DNA of 64,000 nt, taken from NCBI RefSeq assembly GCF_016801865.2, contig NC_068938.1:15162746-15226745 (forward strand), in the 5' to 3' direction. The notes under the pieces were generated by a model, which saw nothing but the letters and a program-made list of their open reading frames with translations, was not told where the DNA came from and made no database searches. This DNA is from Culex pipiens pallens. Lineage: Eukaryota > Arthropoda > Insecta > Diptera > Culicidae. Position numbers and translations under genes: made by a program. Positions 41,326 through 50,880 of this stretch are shown here, piece by piece (within the stretch, counting starts at the first letter, position 1; each line of letters starts with the position of its first letter).

Positions 41326-43156
41326 TTCAATTCAATTCAATTAGTTTTTATTAGTAGATAATCAATTCACAATTTCGTAATTCTTATAACCTAATAGAGT
41401 TTTGGAGTACCTTTCAACTATGATTTGTACTATAGTTCATTTTGATGTAAATTGGATATTCTAACAATGGATTTTGCAAGAGAAGGAAAAATTAAAAAAA
41501 AAATCTTCTAGATTTACTAAGGAAAAGGATAGAAATAGAAAAACTTAAAACTAGATCACAGTTTGTTTTGTCTTTTGACGTCGAAAAACTTCGCTGCACA
41601 AGGCAGCTTATCCGTTGTAGATATACTTCATCATCAGCTCACTAAGAGCTTGGAATTGTTCTGCCTTGTTCCGGCAGGCACGAAAGCGCGTGAGCATCTC
41701 TCCAGCAAGAGCGAAAAACTCGGGAAGCGTGAAAAGGTCATCTCCGGTAACGTCTGCTTGTCCCGGTGAAGTACCGCTCCCAGAAGCGGCTACTCTAGCG
41801 TACGAACCTCCCCAACCGGGAGGGAACGCTGGGTTGGTCGATGGAACCGCTCCGCCGCCAGCTGCTGCAGCGTTCGTGCTCGAAGTCTTTGGAGGTTGGC
41901 GGGACGCTGGCGCTTTCTTCTTTTTATCCTGCTCCTCGAGGTACTTTTTCCGCGCGGCACAGCCACGGAAATTCGCCGTGTGGTTTCCACCACAGTTCGC
42001 GCACTTGACGCGCGCTTTGTGCTGCTGGGCGTTTTCTCCCAGCTGGTCTTTCCGCGGAAGATTGCACCTTTCGGTGAAGTGGGTCTCACCGCACTTTACG
42101 CACCGGGGCGGAAGATTACAGTTTCTTGAACCGTGTCCGAATTTTTGGCAGCGGTGGCATTGCGCTGCGTCGGTCGGATTCTTCGTGTAGAATCGCCACG
42201 TCACGAAGAAGCCGTCCAGTGCTTTGATCCGCCGTAGGTCCTGGATTTTGACGGACCCACGATCGAAGTACAGGAGGTACAATGTGTACGTACCTGTCAC
42301 CGTTGTCGATTTCGAGAGCACCTTAACCTCTCGAGGCTTAATCTTGATGCCCGACAGGTGTTCTTCCAGGTCGGAGATCGGGCGGTCCGGATATCCCTGA
42401 AGGACGATCTTCACTGGGACCTTCTCTGCAGGATCAAATGTGAAGAATTTGAAGTTTCGCAACTTCAACTTCTTCACCACCAAGTCGAAATTCAGCTTCT
42501 TGTGTGTAATCACTTGCACTGAAGTTTTACTAATTTTAAGACAATATTGGAGTCCTTCAAGCAACTCGTCAACGTCCGCCAACGTATCCAAAACAAAAAT
42601 TGGAGGTGGTCGTCGTTCCTTCGGAGAGTTACACTTTTTCTGCTTTCCTTGCTTGCGCGCAAGTTCATCATCATCATCGTCGTCGCCAGTACTGCTGCTG
42701 TCACTGGCGGTGTTGTTTTCTTCTCCACTCAGCATCTCAAATTCGTTGCTGGTGGGAACGTTGGAAGTGGTTGTTGTCGTAGTGCTGGTGGACTGCTGCT
42801 GCTGCTGGCCGGAAGTGCTTCCGGATGCCCGGGTCGATTGTCTCGTCCGTACTGGGGACTCACGTGGACGGTATGACACGTGTAAAAACGATGGATCGGT
42901 GACGTCACTGGGCACGCTCCCGTGCGCGATGGCGGTCGATGCGGCGTTGGTGTGTTTACCTTTCTGCACTCTGCCGGTAGATGAACTTCGCGGGTTTTTC
43001 GAGGCCGCACTCGAACTGCCACGGCCACGGCCGGCCCTTGGCATGCTGGAGCAGCAAACTCGCGGGTAAACACGGTTAATTACGGCGAAAAAATCGAAAA
43101 GTTTGAGGAGCTCCGAACAGTTGACTGTTGCTGGCTGGTGTTGCCAGTCCCGATGA
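41326..43156 (-). mobile_element. ORF1-only Jockey-like non-LTR retrotransposon (half-LINE)
   Basis: A 12-bp duplication GCAAATATTTAA flanks the element (41314-41325, 43157-43168). On the minus strand it starts with a 112-nt 5' UTR, has a complete ORF1 (43044 to 41608), and then goes directly into a 3' UTR ending in repeated AATTG units. ORF2 (endonuclease and reverse transcriptase) is wholly missing. The intact target duplication indicates it inserted as, or was later trimmed to, a 1.83-kb ORF1-only form. It would need reverse transcriptase from a partner. Confidence 0.85.
41608..43044 (-). CDS. Jockey-clade ORF1 (Gag-like) protein, intact
   Basis: The 478-aa frame is uninterrupted. Its N-terminus is rich in Arg/Gly/Ser/Ala, followed by a Gln/Thr/Ser stretch and an acidic run (TGDDDDDDE, about residues 118-126). 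The middle region (about 160-300) looks like the PRE/C2HC-associated RNA-binding domain of Jockey and I-type elements. Three zinc knuckles follow: CHRCQKFGHGSRNC, CVKCGETHFTERC and CANCGGNHTANFRGC (about 293-380). A basic spacer and an Ala/Pro/Ser-rich tail complete it. Such proteins coat element RNA and target it to the nucleus. No ORF2 follows on the minus strand. The intact frame suggests recent origin or selection. Confidence 0.9.
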   Translation of the reverse strand: MPRAGRGRGSSSAASKNPRSSSTGRVQKGKHTNAASTAIAHGSVPSDVTDPSFLHVSYRPRESPVRTRQSTRASGSTSGQQQQQSTSTTTTTTSNVPTSNEFEMLSGEENNTASDSSSTGDDDDDDELARKQGKQKKCNSPKERRPPPIFVLDTLADVDELLEGLQYCLKISKTSVQVITHKKLNFDLVVKKLKLRNFKFFTFDPAEKVPVKIVLQGYPDRPISDLEEHLSGIKIKPREVKVLSKSTTVTGTYTLYLLYFDRGSVKIQDLRRIKALDGFFVTWRFYTKNPTDAAQCHRCQKFGHGSRNCNLPPRCVKCGETHFTERCNLPRKDQLGENAQQHKARVKCANCGGNHTANFRGCAARKKYLEEQDKKKKAPASRQPPKTSSTNAAAAGGGAVPSTNPAFPPGWGGSYARVAASGSGTSPGQADVTGDDLFTLPEFFALAGEMLTRFRACRNKAEQFQALSELMMKYIYNG

Positions 43157-43168
43157 GCAAATATTTAA

Positions 43169-44340
43169 AAATATATTTGAATCGTGATTGTTACTTTTAT
43201 TGTCTGTTCACAATATTAATTTTTTTTTCTTTGTTTAACATTGTTGATCAGACCTTTACTCTCCAAGTGACATTTATAGATAGATCTTTCGTTACTATGG
43301 AACAAATATTCAGAGATTTTTTTACTGTAAAAAAATCTTGATCAAAATTATTAGTTTTTAATACAATTTTGACAAATTCCAAATAGATTTTTTTATTTCA
43401 TCTATTTTTTTAAAACTGAAAGAAAAATTTAATTTTGAAAAAAATATTTGGAAGTTATTGATGCAGATGTGCAATGCAGATAATATTCTCTACCACCCTA
43501 TCGATCCTAACCCCCGGCCAAGTGCAATGCTAAGTGCACTGCATTTCACTTATTCAATTCGCCCGCAAGAAATGGGCTATAGAATGGTGAAAGATAGCGA
43601 GTCCCCGATAAGGGAACATAGAGAGAGCTGAAGCTCCATCGCAGAATTGATTCTGATGGTGCTACCACCTTTACCCAAGAATGGCCCAGAGGGAGGGAGG
43701 GCTCTTGTAACCCGAGCACGCGCCACCAGCCGCGGCAGCAGAAATGGTCCATTATTTGTTACGCTTTATGCTTGGGTTGGATTTTTCGCTGGAAACGCAC
43801 CAAAGTGGAATTATTGAGTGTCTGCCGTGGGTTCCTTCAACTTGGGTTAGATTTCGCATTATTGATCGTTCCTTGGAGGGTGAGGGGGGGATCGCTGCAT
43901 CGAACATGTGTTGTGTCGGTGCGGTGCATAGCTCGGTGGCCCCCAACGGGAATAATGCATCTCGCTTCCATTGGAGGAGGAAAAATGAATTGAAATAAGG
44001 GGATCCAGCCCCGTAATTGCCATATTTAGAATGGGAGTAGAGCGCGATTCCGCCACGGTTCCTCCCCGTTTTTTCTTCATTCCGAATCGACGACGTCACC
44101 GTCAGCCGATATGGAGTTCTTTGGATATCGCTGGCGATTTGGTGTAATGCATTCACCGCGGGAGTTTGTTGAACTTCCCACTGCATGCTGGAACGACGGC
44201 TGCGGAAAATGCAACCGACGAAGAATTTGAAAACTTTGCTACGATAGCAATTCCCGGCGATCATCAATTATCCGTAATGGTCGTTAAGACTTTAAAATAA
44301 TCTATAATTAAAGCACACACATAACTTCTAACCAATTGCA
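43169..44340. other. Intergenic region downstream of the CAP gene
   Basis: 43490-44270 is GC-rich, lacks repeat termini and contains palindromic bits (GTGCAATGCTAAGTGCACTGC, near 43521). It is likely single-copy DNA. Its overlapping frames on both strands show no protein family and are not called. Confidence 0.35.
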
Positions 44341-44346
44341 TTTATT
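44341..44346 (-). terminator. Poly(A) signal of the CAP gene
   Basis: AATAAA on the minus strand, 63 nt past the TAG stop of the antigen-5-like gene. Confidence 0.7.
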
Positions 44347-44408
44347 ATCTCTCGCGCACAACGGGTTCATGACCCGCGGGGGAATACCTTAACACGCCTC
44401 CAGACCAC

Positions 44409-45182
44409 CTAGGACAGATCAACCGGTTCGTCGGTGTTGCACAGCCCGTCGAACTTGGCGTCACACCCGGAAGTGCACTGCGAGCACGGTTCACCCTGGG
44501 CGTAGATCGGCGTCTTCAGCATGTTCGTGTACGAGTAGTTGCACACCAGGTTGATCCAGATCCAGCCCTGTTTCTTGTACTGAACCATGCCGCAACCAAC
44601 GCGATTCGCAATGTCCCGGGTCAGCATGGTAAAGTGCAGCACCTTCACGTTCGGCGACGGCTTGTACATCTTCTTGACCATTTTGGCGTTGGCCTCGTGC
44701 CGCTCGTCCCACCAGCCCTGCACCAGGTCCCGAATGGCGTCCTCCGTCTTCACGCTCGTTGCATTCGTAATCATCGTGTCGATGTTCTGGCCCGAGTCCG
44801 GATACTTCTTCGTGTTGCGGCATTTGTCGTGGTTGGCCGCGCACTGGTTCGAGTTGAGCTCCGCCAGGTACGCCAGATCGTCGTCCCAGGACATGGCCAC
44901 CATGTTGGCCGCCTTTGGCAACCAATCCAGCTCACCTTTAGCAACCTTGTTACGGTATTCGTTATGCAAATCCACCAGCAGCTGCTTCTCGGCGTCGGTA
45001 AACACAAACTTCTTCGTGTCATCCCCGGGAGGACAATTCCTGGACGGTTCGTTCGGGTTGTTACATCCCACGTGGGGCTCGCCCGGATCACACAGGTCCG
45101 GATCGCAGTAGTCCTCCTGGGCGGAGGTTGCTGCGATCACCAACAGGAACACGCCTACTACCGTCGAGATGAACTGCTTCAT
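44409..45182 (-). CDS. Antigen-5-like secreted CAP protein
   Basis: This is a single-exon gene encoding 257 aa. The ATG at 45182 is chosen; the codon at 45191 in the same frame is TTG. A signal peptide (MKQFISTVVGVFLLVIAATSA) precedes a mature start QEDYCDPDLC typical of insect antigen-5 proteins. CAP-domain hallmarks are HNEYR (about residue 75), GQN, WWDE, HFTMLTRDIANRVGCG (CAP1) and LVCNYSYTN (CAP2). A Cys-rich C-terminal tail (CSQC...GLC) follows. In mosquitoes this family is abundant in saliva and also expressed elsewhere; the molecular function is unsettled. The predicted protein is extracellular with many paired cysteines. The nearby TATA box suggests strong, regulated expression. Tissue is not readable from the sequence. 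Confidence 0.93.
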   Translation of the reverse strand: MKQFISTVVGVFLLVIAATSAQEDYCDPDLCDPGEPHVGCNNPNEPSRNCPPGDDTKKFVFTDAEKQLLVDLHNEYRNKVAKGELDWLPKAANMVAMSWDDDLAYLAELNSNQCAANHDKCRNTKKYPDSGQNIDTMITNATSVKTEDAIRDLVQGWWDERHEANAKMVKKMYKPSPNVKVLHFTMLTRDIANRVGCGMVQYKKQGWIWINLVCNYSYTNMLKTPIYAQGEPCSQCTSGCDAKFDGLCNTDEPVDLS

Positions 45183-45234
45183 GGCTTTCAAAGTGAGACT
45201 TGAACTCCAGCTTCAGTCGGTGTGACCTGCTGGG

Positions 45235-45242
45235 TTTATATA
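45235..45242 (-). promoter_or_regulatory. TATA box of the CAP gene
   Basis: TATATAAA on the minus strand, 53 nt before the start codon. Transcription would start about 25-30 nt downstream, giving a 5' UTR of roughly 25 nt. Confidence 0.72.
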
Positions 45243-45661
45243 CGCAACACCTCGGACTGGATTACGGTTAAATTTGATCATCGGATCAATTGAGACAAAG
45301 TTACAGGATTCCCACGTGCGTGCACTTCATTGTTTGTACCCATCGTGATGCATCGCTTCCCGGAGATTTATGGGTCGTTTGTTCCAAACTCAATAATTAC
45401 CCTAATTCAGTTGATCAAACGAGGGTAGCAGGTGTCGATAATTTCGTGTGATCACCTTACTTTCAGGGTTTAAAAATGATGATGGCCAAGTCGTGTTTAT
45501 TTTTACATGGAAGGTATCGATTATTTCTCCGAAAACAAAATTCAAAAATCATGTTTGAAGGTGAAATTATTTTGGAACAAAAAGTACTTCTGTAATTTTT
45601 AAGAGTAATTTTTTAGAAAAATTGTCCTTTTTCCATCCATCCTTGTCCATCTCTAAAAAAA
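45243..45661. promoter_or_regulatory. CAP gene upstream region
   Basis: The first 200 bp (to about 45450) are GC-richer than the repeats beyond and probably include upstream control elements, for example two TTGATCA-like motifs near 45285 and 45410. Factors cannot be assigned. Confidence 0.35.
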
Positions 45662-46635
45662 TATATGAGCAATTCTCTACGAAATCGGTATTTTTTTTAG
45701 AATTTTTGTTTTTGTATTTTTTTTTCCGACTGAAACTTTTTTGGTGCCTTCGGTATGCCCAAAGAAGCCATTTTGCATCATTAGTTTGTCCATATAATTT
45801 TCCATACAAATTTGGCAGCTGTCCATACAAAAATGATGTATGAAAATTCAAAAATCTGTATCTTTTGAAGGAATTTCTTGATCGATTTGGTGTCTTCGGC
45901 AAAGTTGTAGGTATGGATATGGACTACACTGATACACGGTAAAAAAAAATTTGGTGATTTTTTATTTAACTTGTTGTCACTAAAACTTGATTTGCCAAAA
46001 AACAATATTTTTATTTTTATTTTATTTTTTATATGTTTAATGTCAACTTTTCAGAAATTTTCAGGTCCTTGATCTTTGACCGAGTTATGAATTTTTTAAT
46101 CAATACTGATTTTTTCAAAAAAAATCGAAATTTTGGTCGCAAAAAATGTTCAACTTCATTTTTCGATAAAATCAAATTTGCAATCAAAAAGTACTTGAGT
46201 GAAATTTTGATAAAGTGCACCGTTTTCAAGTTAAACCCGTTTTTAGGTGACTTTTTTGAAAATAGTCGCAGTTTTTCATTTTTTTTAAATAAGTGCACAT
46301 GTTTGCCCACTTCTGAAAAAAATATTTTTGAATTGCTGAGCAAATTCTCTATATTTTGCTTTTTTGAACTTTGTTGATACGACCCTTAGTTGCTAAGATA
46401 TTGCAATGCAAGTGTTTAAAAACAGGAAAATTGATGTTTTCTAAGTCTCACCCAAACAACCCACCATTTTCTAATGTCGATATCTCAGCAGCAGTCCGAT
46501 TTACAATGTTAAAATATGAAACATTCGTGAAATTTTCGGATCTTTCAAAAGGGTTAAACATTCAATATTAGTTTCAGTCGGATTAAAAAATACAAAAAAA
46601 TCGAATGACCGAAATCTGGGAGAACTGCTCATATA
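45662..46635. mobile_element. TIR element with TATATGAGCARTTCTC ends, 974 bp
   Basis: The left TATATGAGCAATTCTCTACG and right (reverse complement) TATATGAGCAGTTCTCCCAG begin inverted repeats that extend about 70 bp through TCCGACTGAAACT. A TA target is likely. The interior GGTGTCTTCGGCAAAGTTG is non-coding. No transposase. Confidence 0.72.
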
Positions 46636-47550
46636 AAAAACTGAAAAACATTGGTGATCCGACCTTTGGTTGCTGGGATATAAGGCTGATACGCAGATGG
46701 GAAGGAACGCAAAACTCCATACAAAAAAACGCCCAAGAAACGGTCAAGGAAAGGGTCACGAAAAGATTTTTCTTAAGCGGTACGCAGCTGAAAAGTAACA
46801 GAAACGGAAAGATTGCGTTTGACGTTTCTTCGCGCGGTGCTTGTTTGTAATATGTTTTGATGAAAAAATCAAAGAATTGTAATTTTCCTTTTTGAATGCG
46901 ACTGATTTTGTATTGGATATAATATTGCGATATTTAAAATTCCCGCCGAATCTCAAAAAGCAGAATATTGAAACTAAAAGGACAGATTTAGTTTTTTGGT
47001 CGAAATGGAGTAAAAAAAGAAGTTGTCTTTATAGATGTCGGCCATCGTGTCACCAACAATTTATTGCTAGTACCAACCAGCTACCTCTGGATTATGCACT
47101 GTCCGATTTATCCACACTCGCGGGACCAAGATGAAGTACTTGACAAAAATCATACAAATATCTATGTTCTTACTGAAAATACAATAATAATCTGAAATTT
47201 TGAAATCCAACCAAACAATAAATTCAAAAATATGAAAAAAAAACAAACATTTCAGAAATTTCAAATAACATTTTTTTTAATAATAAAGAAAATTTCAACA
47301 AAAATCTGAAATTTGGAAATTCAAAATTAAAAAAATGCAAAATTTAATAATAATTATAATATTAAAGTTTTTATAAATTCAATAGCTCAAAAATGTTAAA
47401 ATTCGAAACGAATGTACAAGTCTGAATTCAAAAAGTTTGAAAATATAGAAATTCGTAAATACAAATTTCCGAAAACCTCGAAATTATAACAATCAAAAAC
47501 TCTATTTCTTCCAAAATTTAAAAAAAATTAAGAGTTTGGAAATTTAAAAA
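46636..47550. other. Spacer with repeat relics
   Basis: 46690-46840 is GC-richer (GGTCAAGGAAAGGGTCACG) and resembles pieces near 26340 and 51050, so it is probably an old dispersed repeat. The remainder is AT-rich. No gene. Confidence 0.35.
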
Positions 47551-47656
47551 AAATTAAGAATTTAAGAATTTAAGAATTTAAGAATTTAAGAATTTAAGAA
47601 TTTAAGAATTTAAGAATTTAAGAATTTAAGAATTTAAGAATTTAAGAATTTAAGAA
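47551..47656. repeat. Short (AATTTAAG)n array
   Basis: About 13 near-perfect 8-bp units. The same unit forms the large array at 58547-59677. Confidence 0.9.
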
Positions 47657-47689
47657 TTCCAGAAAAAAAATTAAACATTTGTACCAGCC

Positions 47690-48190
47690 TTATTTTATAA
47701 TTTCCAAATTTCCTAACTTCCTAATTTCCTAGTTTCCTGATTTCCTAATTTCCCAATTTCCTAACTTCCTCACTTCCTAATATCCTAATTTAATTTCCTA
47801 ACTTCCTAATTTCCTAGTTTCCCAATTTTAAAAATTTCCTTATTTCCTAATTCCCTAATTTCCAAATTTCCCAATTTCCTAACTTCCTAATTTCCTAATT
47901 TCCTCATTTCCTAATTTCCTAACTTCCTAACATCCTAATTTCCTTACTTATTAATTTCCTTACTTATTAATTTCCTAATTTCCTAATTTCCTTGTTTCAT
48001 AATTTCATAATTTTCTTATTTTCTTTATTTTACTAATTTGCTAATTTCATAATTTCCAAATTTCCTAATTCCCTGGTTTCCTAGTTTCCTATTTTTTTCC
48101 TTATTTCATAATTACATAGTTTTTTAATTTCCTTATTTCATAATTACATATTTTTTGAATTTTAGTTTTTCTTATTTTAGAATTTAAGAA
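47690..48190. repeat. Degenerate (AATTTCCT)n array
   Basis: About 500 bp of 8-bp-period sequence with consensus AATTTCCT and many substitutions (TTCCTAACTTCCTAATTTCC). It shares AATTT and the period with the adjacent AATTTAAG array, so the two may be related. Confidence 0.8.
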
Positions 48191-48220
48191 TTTCTAAATT
48201 TGCATTTATTTATTGATTTT

Positions 48221-50058
48221 TAGTCGTGTGGTGTTCGTTGGATCGATCGAAGTGTGAATAGGTGCGCGCGAACCCGCGGGAAAGTGGTAGAAAGTTCTCG
48301 AAAACATTGAAAAAGGGGTCGCGGTGTGCCCAGAGAAGTTGGGCCATCAGTCGTGTGGTGTTCGTTGGATCGATCGGAGAGTGAATCGACGCGCGCGAAT
48401 CCGCGGGAAAGTGGTAGAAAGTTCTCGAAATCATTGAAAAAGGGGTCGCGGTGTGCCCAGAGAAGTTGGGCCATCAGTCGTGTGGTGTTCGTTGGATCGA
48501 TCGAAGTGTGAATAGGTGCGCGCGAACCCGCGGGAAAGTGGTAGAAAGTTCTCGAAATCATTGAAAAAGGGGTCGCGGTGTGCCCAGAGAAGTTGGGCCA
48601 TCAGTCGTGTGGTGTTCGTTGGATCGATCGAAGTGTGAATAGGTGCGCGCGAACCCGCGGCAAAGTGGTAGAAAGTTCTCGAAATCATTGAAAAAGGGGT
48701 CGCGGTGTGCCCAGAGAAGTTGGGCCATCAGTCGTGTGGTGTTCGTTGGATCGATCGGAGAGTGAATCGACGCGCGCGAACCCGCGGGAAAGTGGTAGAA
48801 AGTTCTCGAAATCATTGAAAAAGGGGTCGCGGTGTGCCCAGAGAAGTTGGGCCATCAGTCGTGTGGTGTTCGTTGGATCGATCGAAGTGTGAATAGGTGC
48901 GCGCGAACCCGCGGCAAAGTGGTAGAAAGTTCTCGAAATCATTGAAAAAGGGGTCGCGGTGTGCCCAGAGAAGTTGGGCCATCAGTCGTGTGGTGTTCGT
49001 TGGATCGATCGGAGAGTGAATCGACGCGCGCGAACCCGCGGGAAAGTGGTAGAAAGTTCTCGAAATCATTGTAAAAGGGGTCGCGGTGTGCCCAGAGAAG
49101 TTGGGCCATCAGTCGTGTGGTGTTCGTTGGATCGATCGAAGTGTGAATAGGTGCGCGCGAACCCGCGGGAAAGTGGTAGAAAGTTCTCGAAATCATTGAA
49201 AAAGGGGTCGCGGTGTGCCCAGAGAAGTTGGGCCATCAGTCGTGTGGTGTTCGTTGGATCGATCGAAGTGTGAATAGGTGCGCGCGAACCCGCGGGAAAG
49301 TGGTAGAAAGTTCTCGAAATCATTGAAAAAGGGGTCGCAGTGTGCCCAGAGAAGTTGGGCCATCAGTCGTGTGGTGTTCGTTGGATCGATCGGAGAGTGA
49401 ATCGACGCGCGCGAATCCGCGGGAAAGTGGTAGAAAGTTCTCGAAATCATTGAAAAAGGGGTCGCGGTGTGCCCAGAGAAGTTGGGCCATCAGTCGTGTG
49501 GTGTTCGTTGGATCGATCGAAGTGTGAATAGGTGCGCGCGAACCCGCGGGAAAGTGGTAGAAAGTTCTCGAAATCATTGAAAAAGGGGTCGCGGTGTGCC
49601 CAGAGAAGTTGGGCCATCAGTCGTGTGGTGTTCGTTGGATCGATCGAAGTGTGAATAGGTGCGCGCGAACCCGCGGGAAAGTGGTAGAAAGTTCTCGAAA
49701 TCATTGAAAAAGGGGTCGCGGTGTGCCCAGAGAAGTTGGGCCATCAGTCGTGTGGTGTTCGTTGGATCGATCGGAGAGTGAATCGACGCGCGCGAACCCG
49801 CGGGAAAGTGGTAGAAAGTTCTCGAAATCATTGAAAAAGGGGTCGCGGTGTGCCCAGAGAAGTTGGGCCATCAGTCGTGTGGTGTTCGTTGGATCGATCG
49901 GAGAGTGAATCGACGCGCGCGAACCCGCGGGAAAGTGGTAGAAAGTTCTCGAAATCATTGAAAAAGGGGTCGCGGTGTGCCCAGAGAAGTTGGGCCATCA
50001 GTCGTGTGGTGTTCGTTGGATCGATCGGAGAGTGAATCGACGCGCGCGAACCCGCGAG
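48221..50058 (+). repeat. Fifteen tandem 127-bp units
   Basis: Each unit runs from AGTCGTGTGGTGTTCGTTGG to GAGAAGTTGGGCCATC. Two variants alternate at the centre: type A (GAAGTGTGAATAGGTGC) and type B (GGAGAGTGAATCGACGC). The order is A B A A B A B A A B A A B B B. The last unit breaks off after CCCGCGAGAAG. GC is far above the surroundings. The 127-bp period is not a multiple of three, so its many 85-codon frames are artefacts. Confidence 0.92.
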
Positions 50059-50495
50059 AAGTAGATCGGAAAAGCATTGAAATAGAGATTCGCATCGTTG
50101 AATTATATATTATAATTTCATTTCGTTTTGAAAACCCATCCCATAGCATCGTTGCTCGGATGGCACGCCGGCGGTAAGAAGTTAAACATAATACGCGATT
50201 AAGGAATTGATAAGTCCTTCTCAAAGCGTCGCAACTCGGAAGGCAGCGATAATGTTTCACTTTTTGGTCATATCATCTTACAAAAACGGATCCTGATCTA
50301 TCCTAAATTGTACATCACCGAATAATACGTTAATTCAAAATTCATTTCGTTTTGAAAGTCCTTCCCAAAGCATCGTTGCTCGGATGGCACGCCGGCGGTA
50401 AGAAGTAAAAAATACGCGATTGATAAGACCTTCTCATAGCGTCGTAGCTCGGAAGGCAACGATTGTTTCACTTTCTGGCCATATCATCTACCAAG

Positions 50496-50708
50496 ATGAA
50501 TCCTGACCTTCCCTTTCCTTCCCCTACTAACACAATTCCCCCACTTCCCGTGATGCTTGAAGGAGATGCTGTGGATTCAACGGTCTCATGCGGTGTCAAC
50601 AGGTATAGAGCGACAAACTCTGTGTCTGATGAGTCTGCAACTTCAACTATCGGACTAACATTCCTACCTTTGTTGAACTGCATCTCCTTGGGGGGGCGCC
50701 GGTATTGA
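50496..50708 (+). pseudogene. N-terminal ORF1 remnant of the non-LTR element
   Basis: The ATG has good context (CCAAGATGAA) and opens a 70-codon frame beginning MNPDLPFPSPTNTIPPLPVM, Pro-rich like many retrotransposon ORF1 N-termini. It ends at TGA (50706-50708) before any zinc knuckle, as expected if an internal deletion joins ORF1 to the 3' UTR. The element sequence is the only support. Confidence 0.5.
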
Positions 50709-50880
50709 CTTAAAGCAGAGATCTTCAGGGGTTATACAGTGAGGATGATTAGCTCCCACTATTCATCTGTTGGTTCATTGTGTAACTTCAGCTGATCCGT
50801 CAATAACGGAGTAGCAGCTCATTGGCAGTCAACCATGCTCATGCTCATGCTCATGCTCATTTGCATTTATTTATTGATTT

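Larger units (their letters stand above)
48220..50859 (+). mobile_element. Internally deleted non-LTR retrotransposon with 127-bp promoter-like monomers
   Basis: A 21-bp direct repeat (TTTGCATTTATTTATTGATT plus T) lies at 48199-48219 and 50860-50880, enclosing one 2.64-kb insertion. Inside, in order, are 15 tandem 127-bp units, a 5' UTR-like region with a duplicated block (50119 and 50346), the start of an ORF1-like frame (50496), and a 3' UTR ending in repeated TCATGC units. Endonuclease and reverse transcriptase are absent. The layout recalls tandem 5' monomers of mammalian L1 elements. The clade is not assigned. Confidence 0.82.

Noticed and set aside
31317..43660. Shared ATTGATTCTGATGGTG motif at about 31317 and 43645
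   Set aside because: A single 16-base match in a 64-kb window is close to what chance allows, and the flanks do not align.
43752..44267. 171-codon minus-strand frame downstream of the CAP gene
   Set aside because: It overlaps other frames in the same stretch, has no recognisable domain, signal peptide or splice context, and lies past the CAP poly(A) signal.
48210..50260. Overlapping 85-codon frames repeated along the 127-bp array
   Set aside because: They recur every 127 bp and overlap in shifting frames, because 127 is not a multiple of three. They are by-products of the repeat, without start context or family resemblance.
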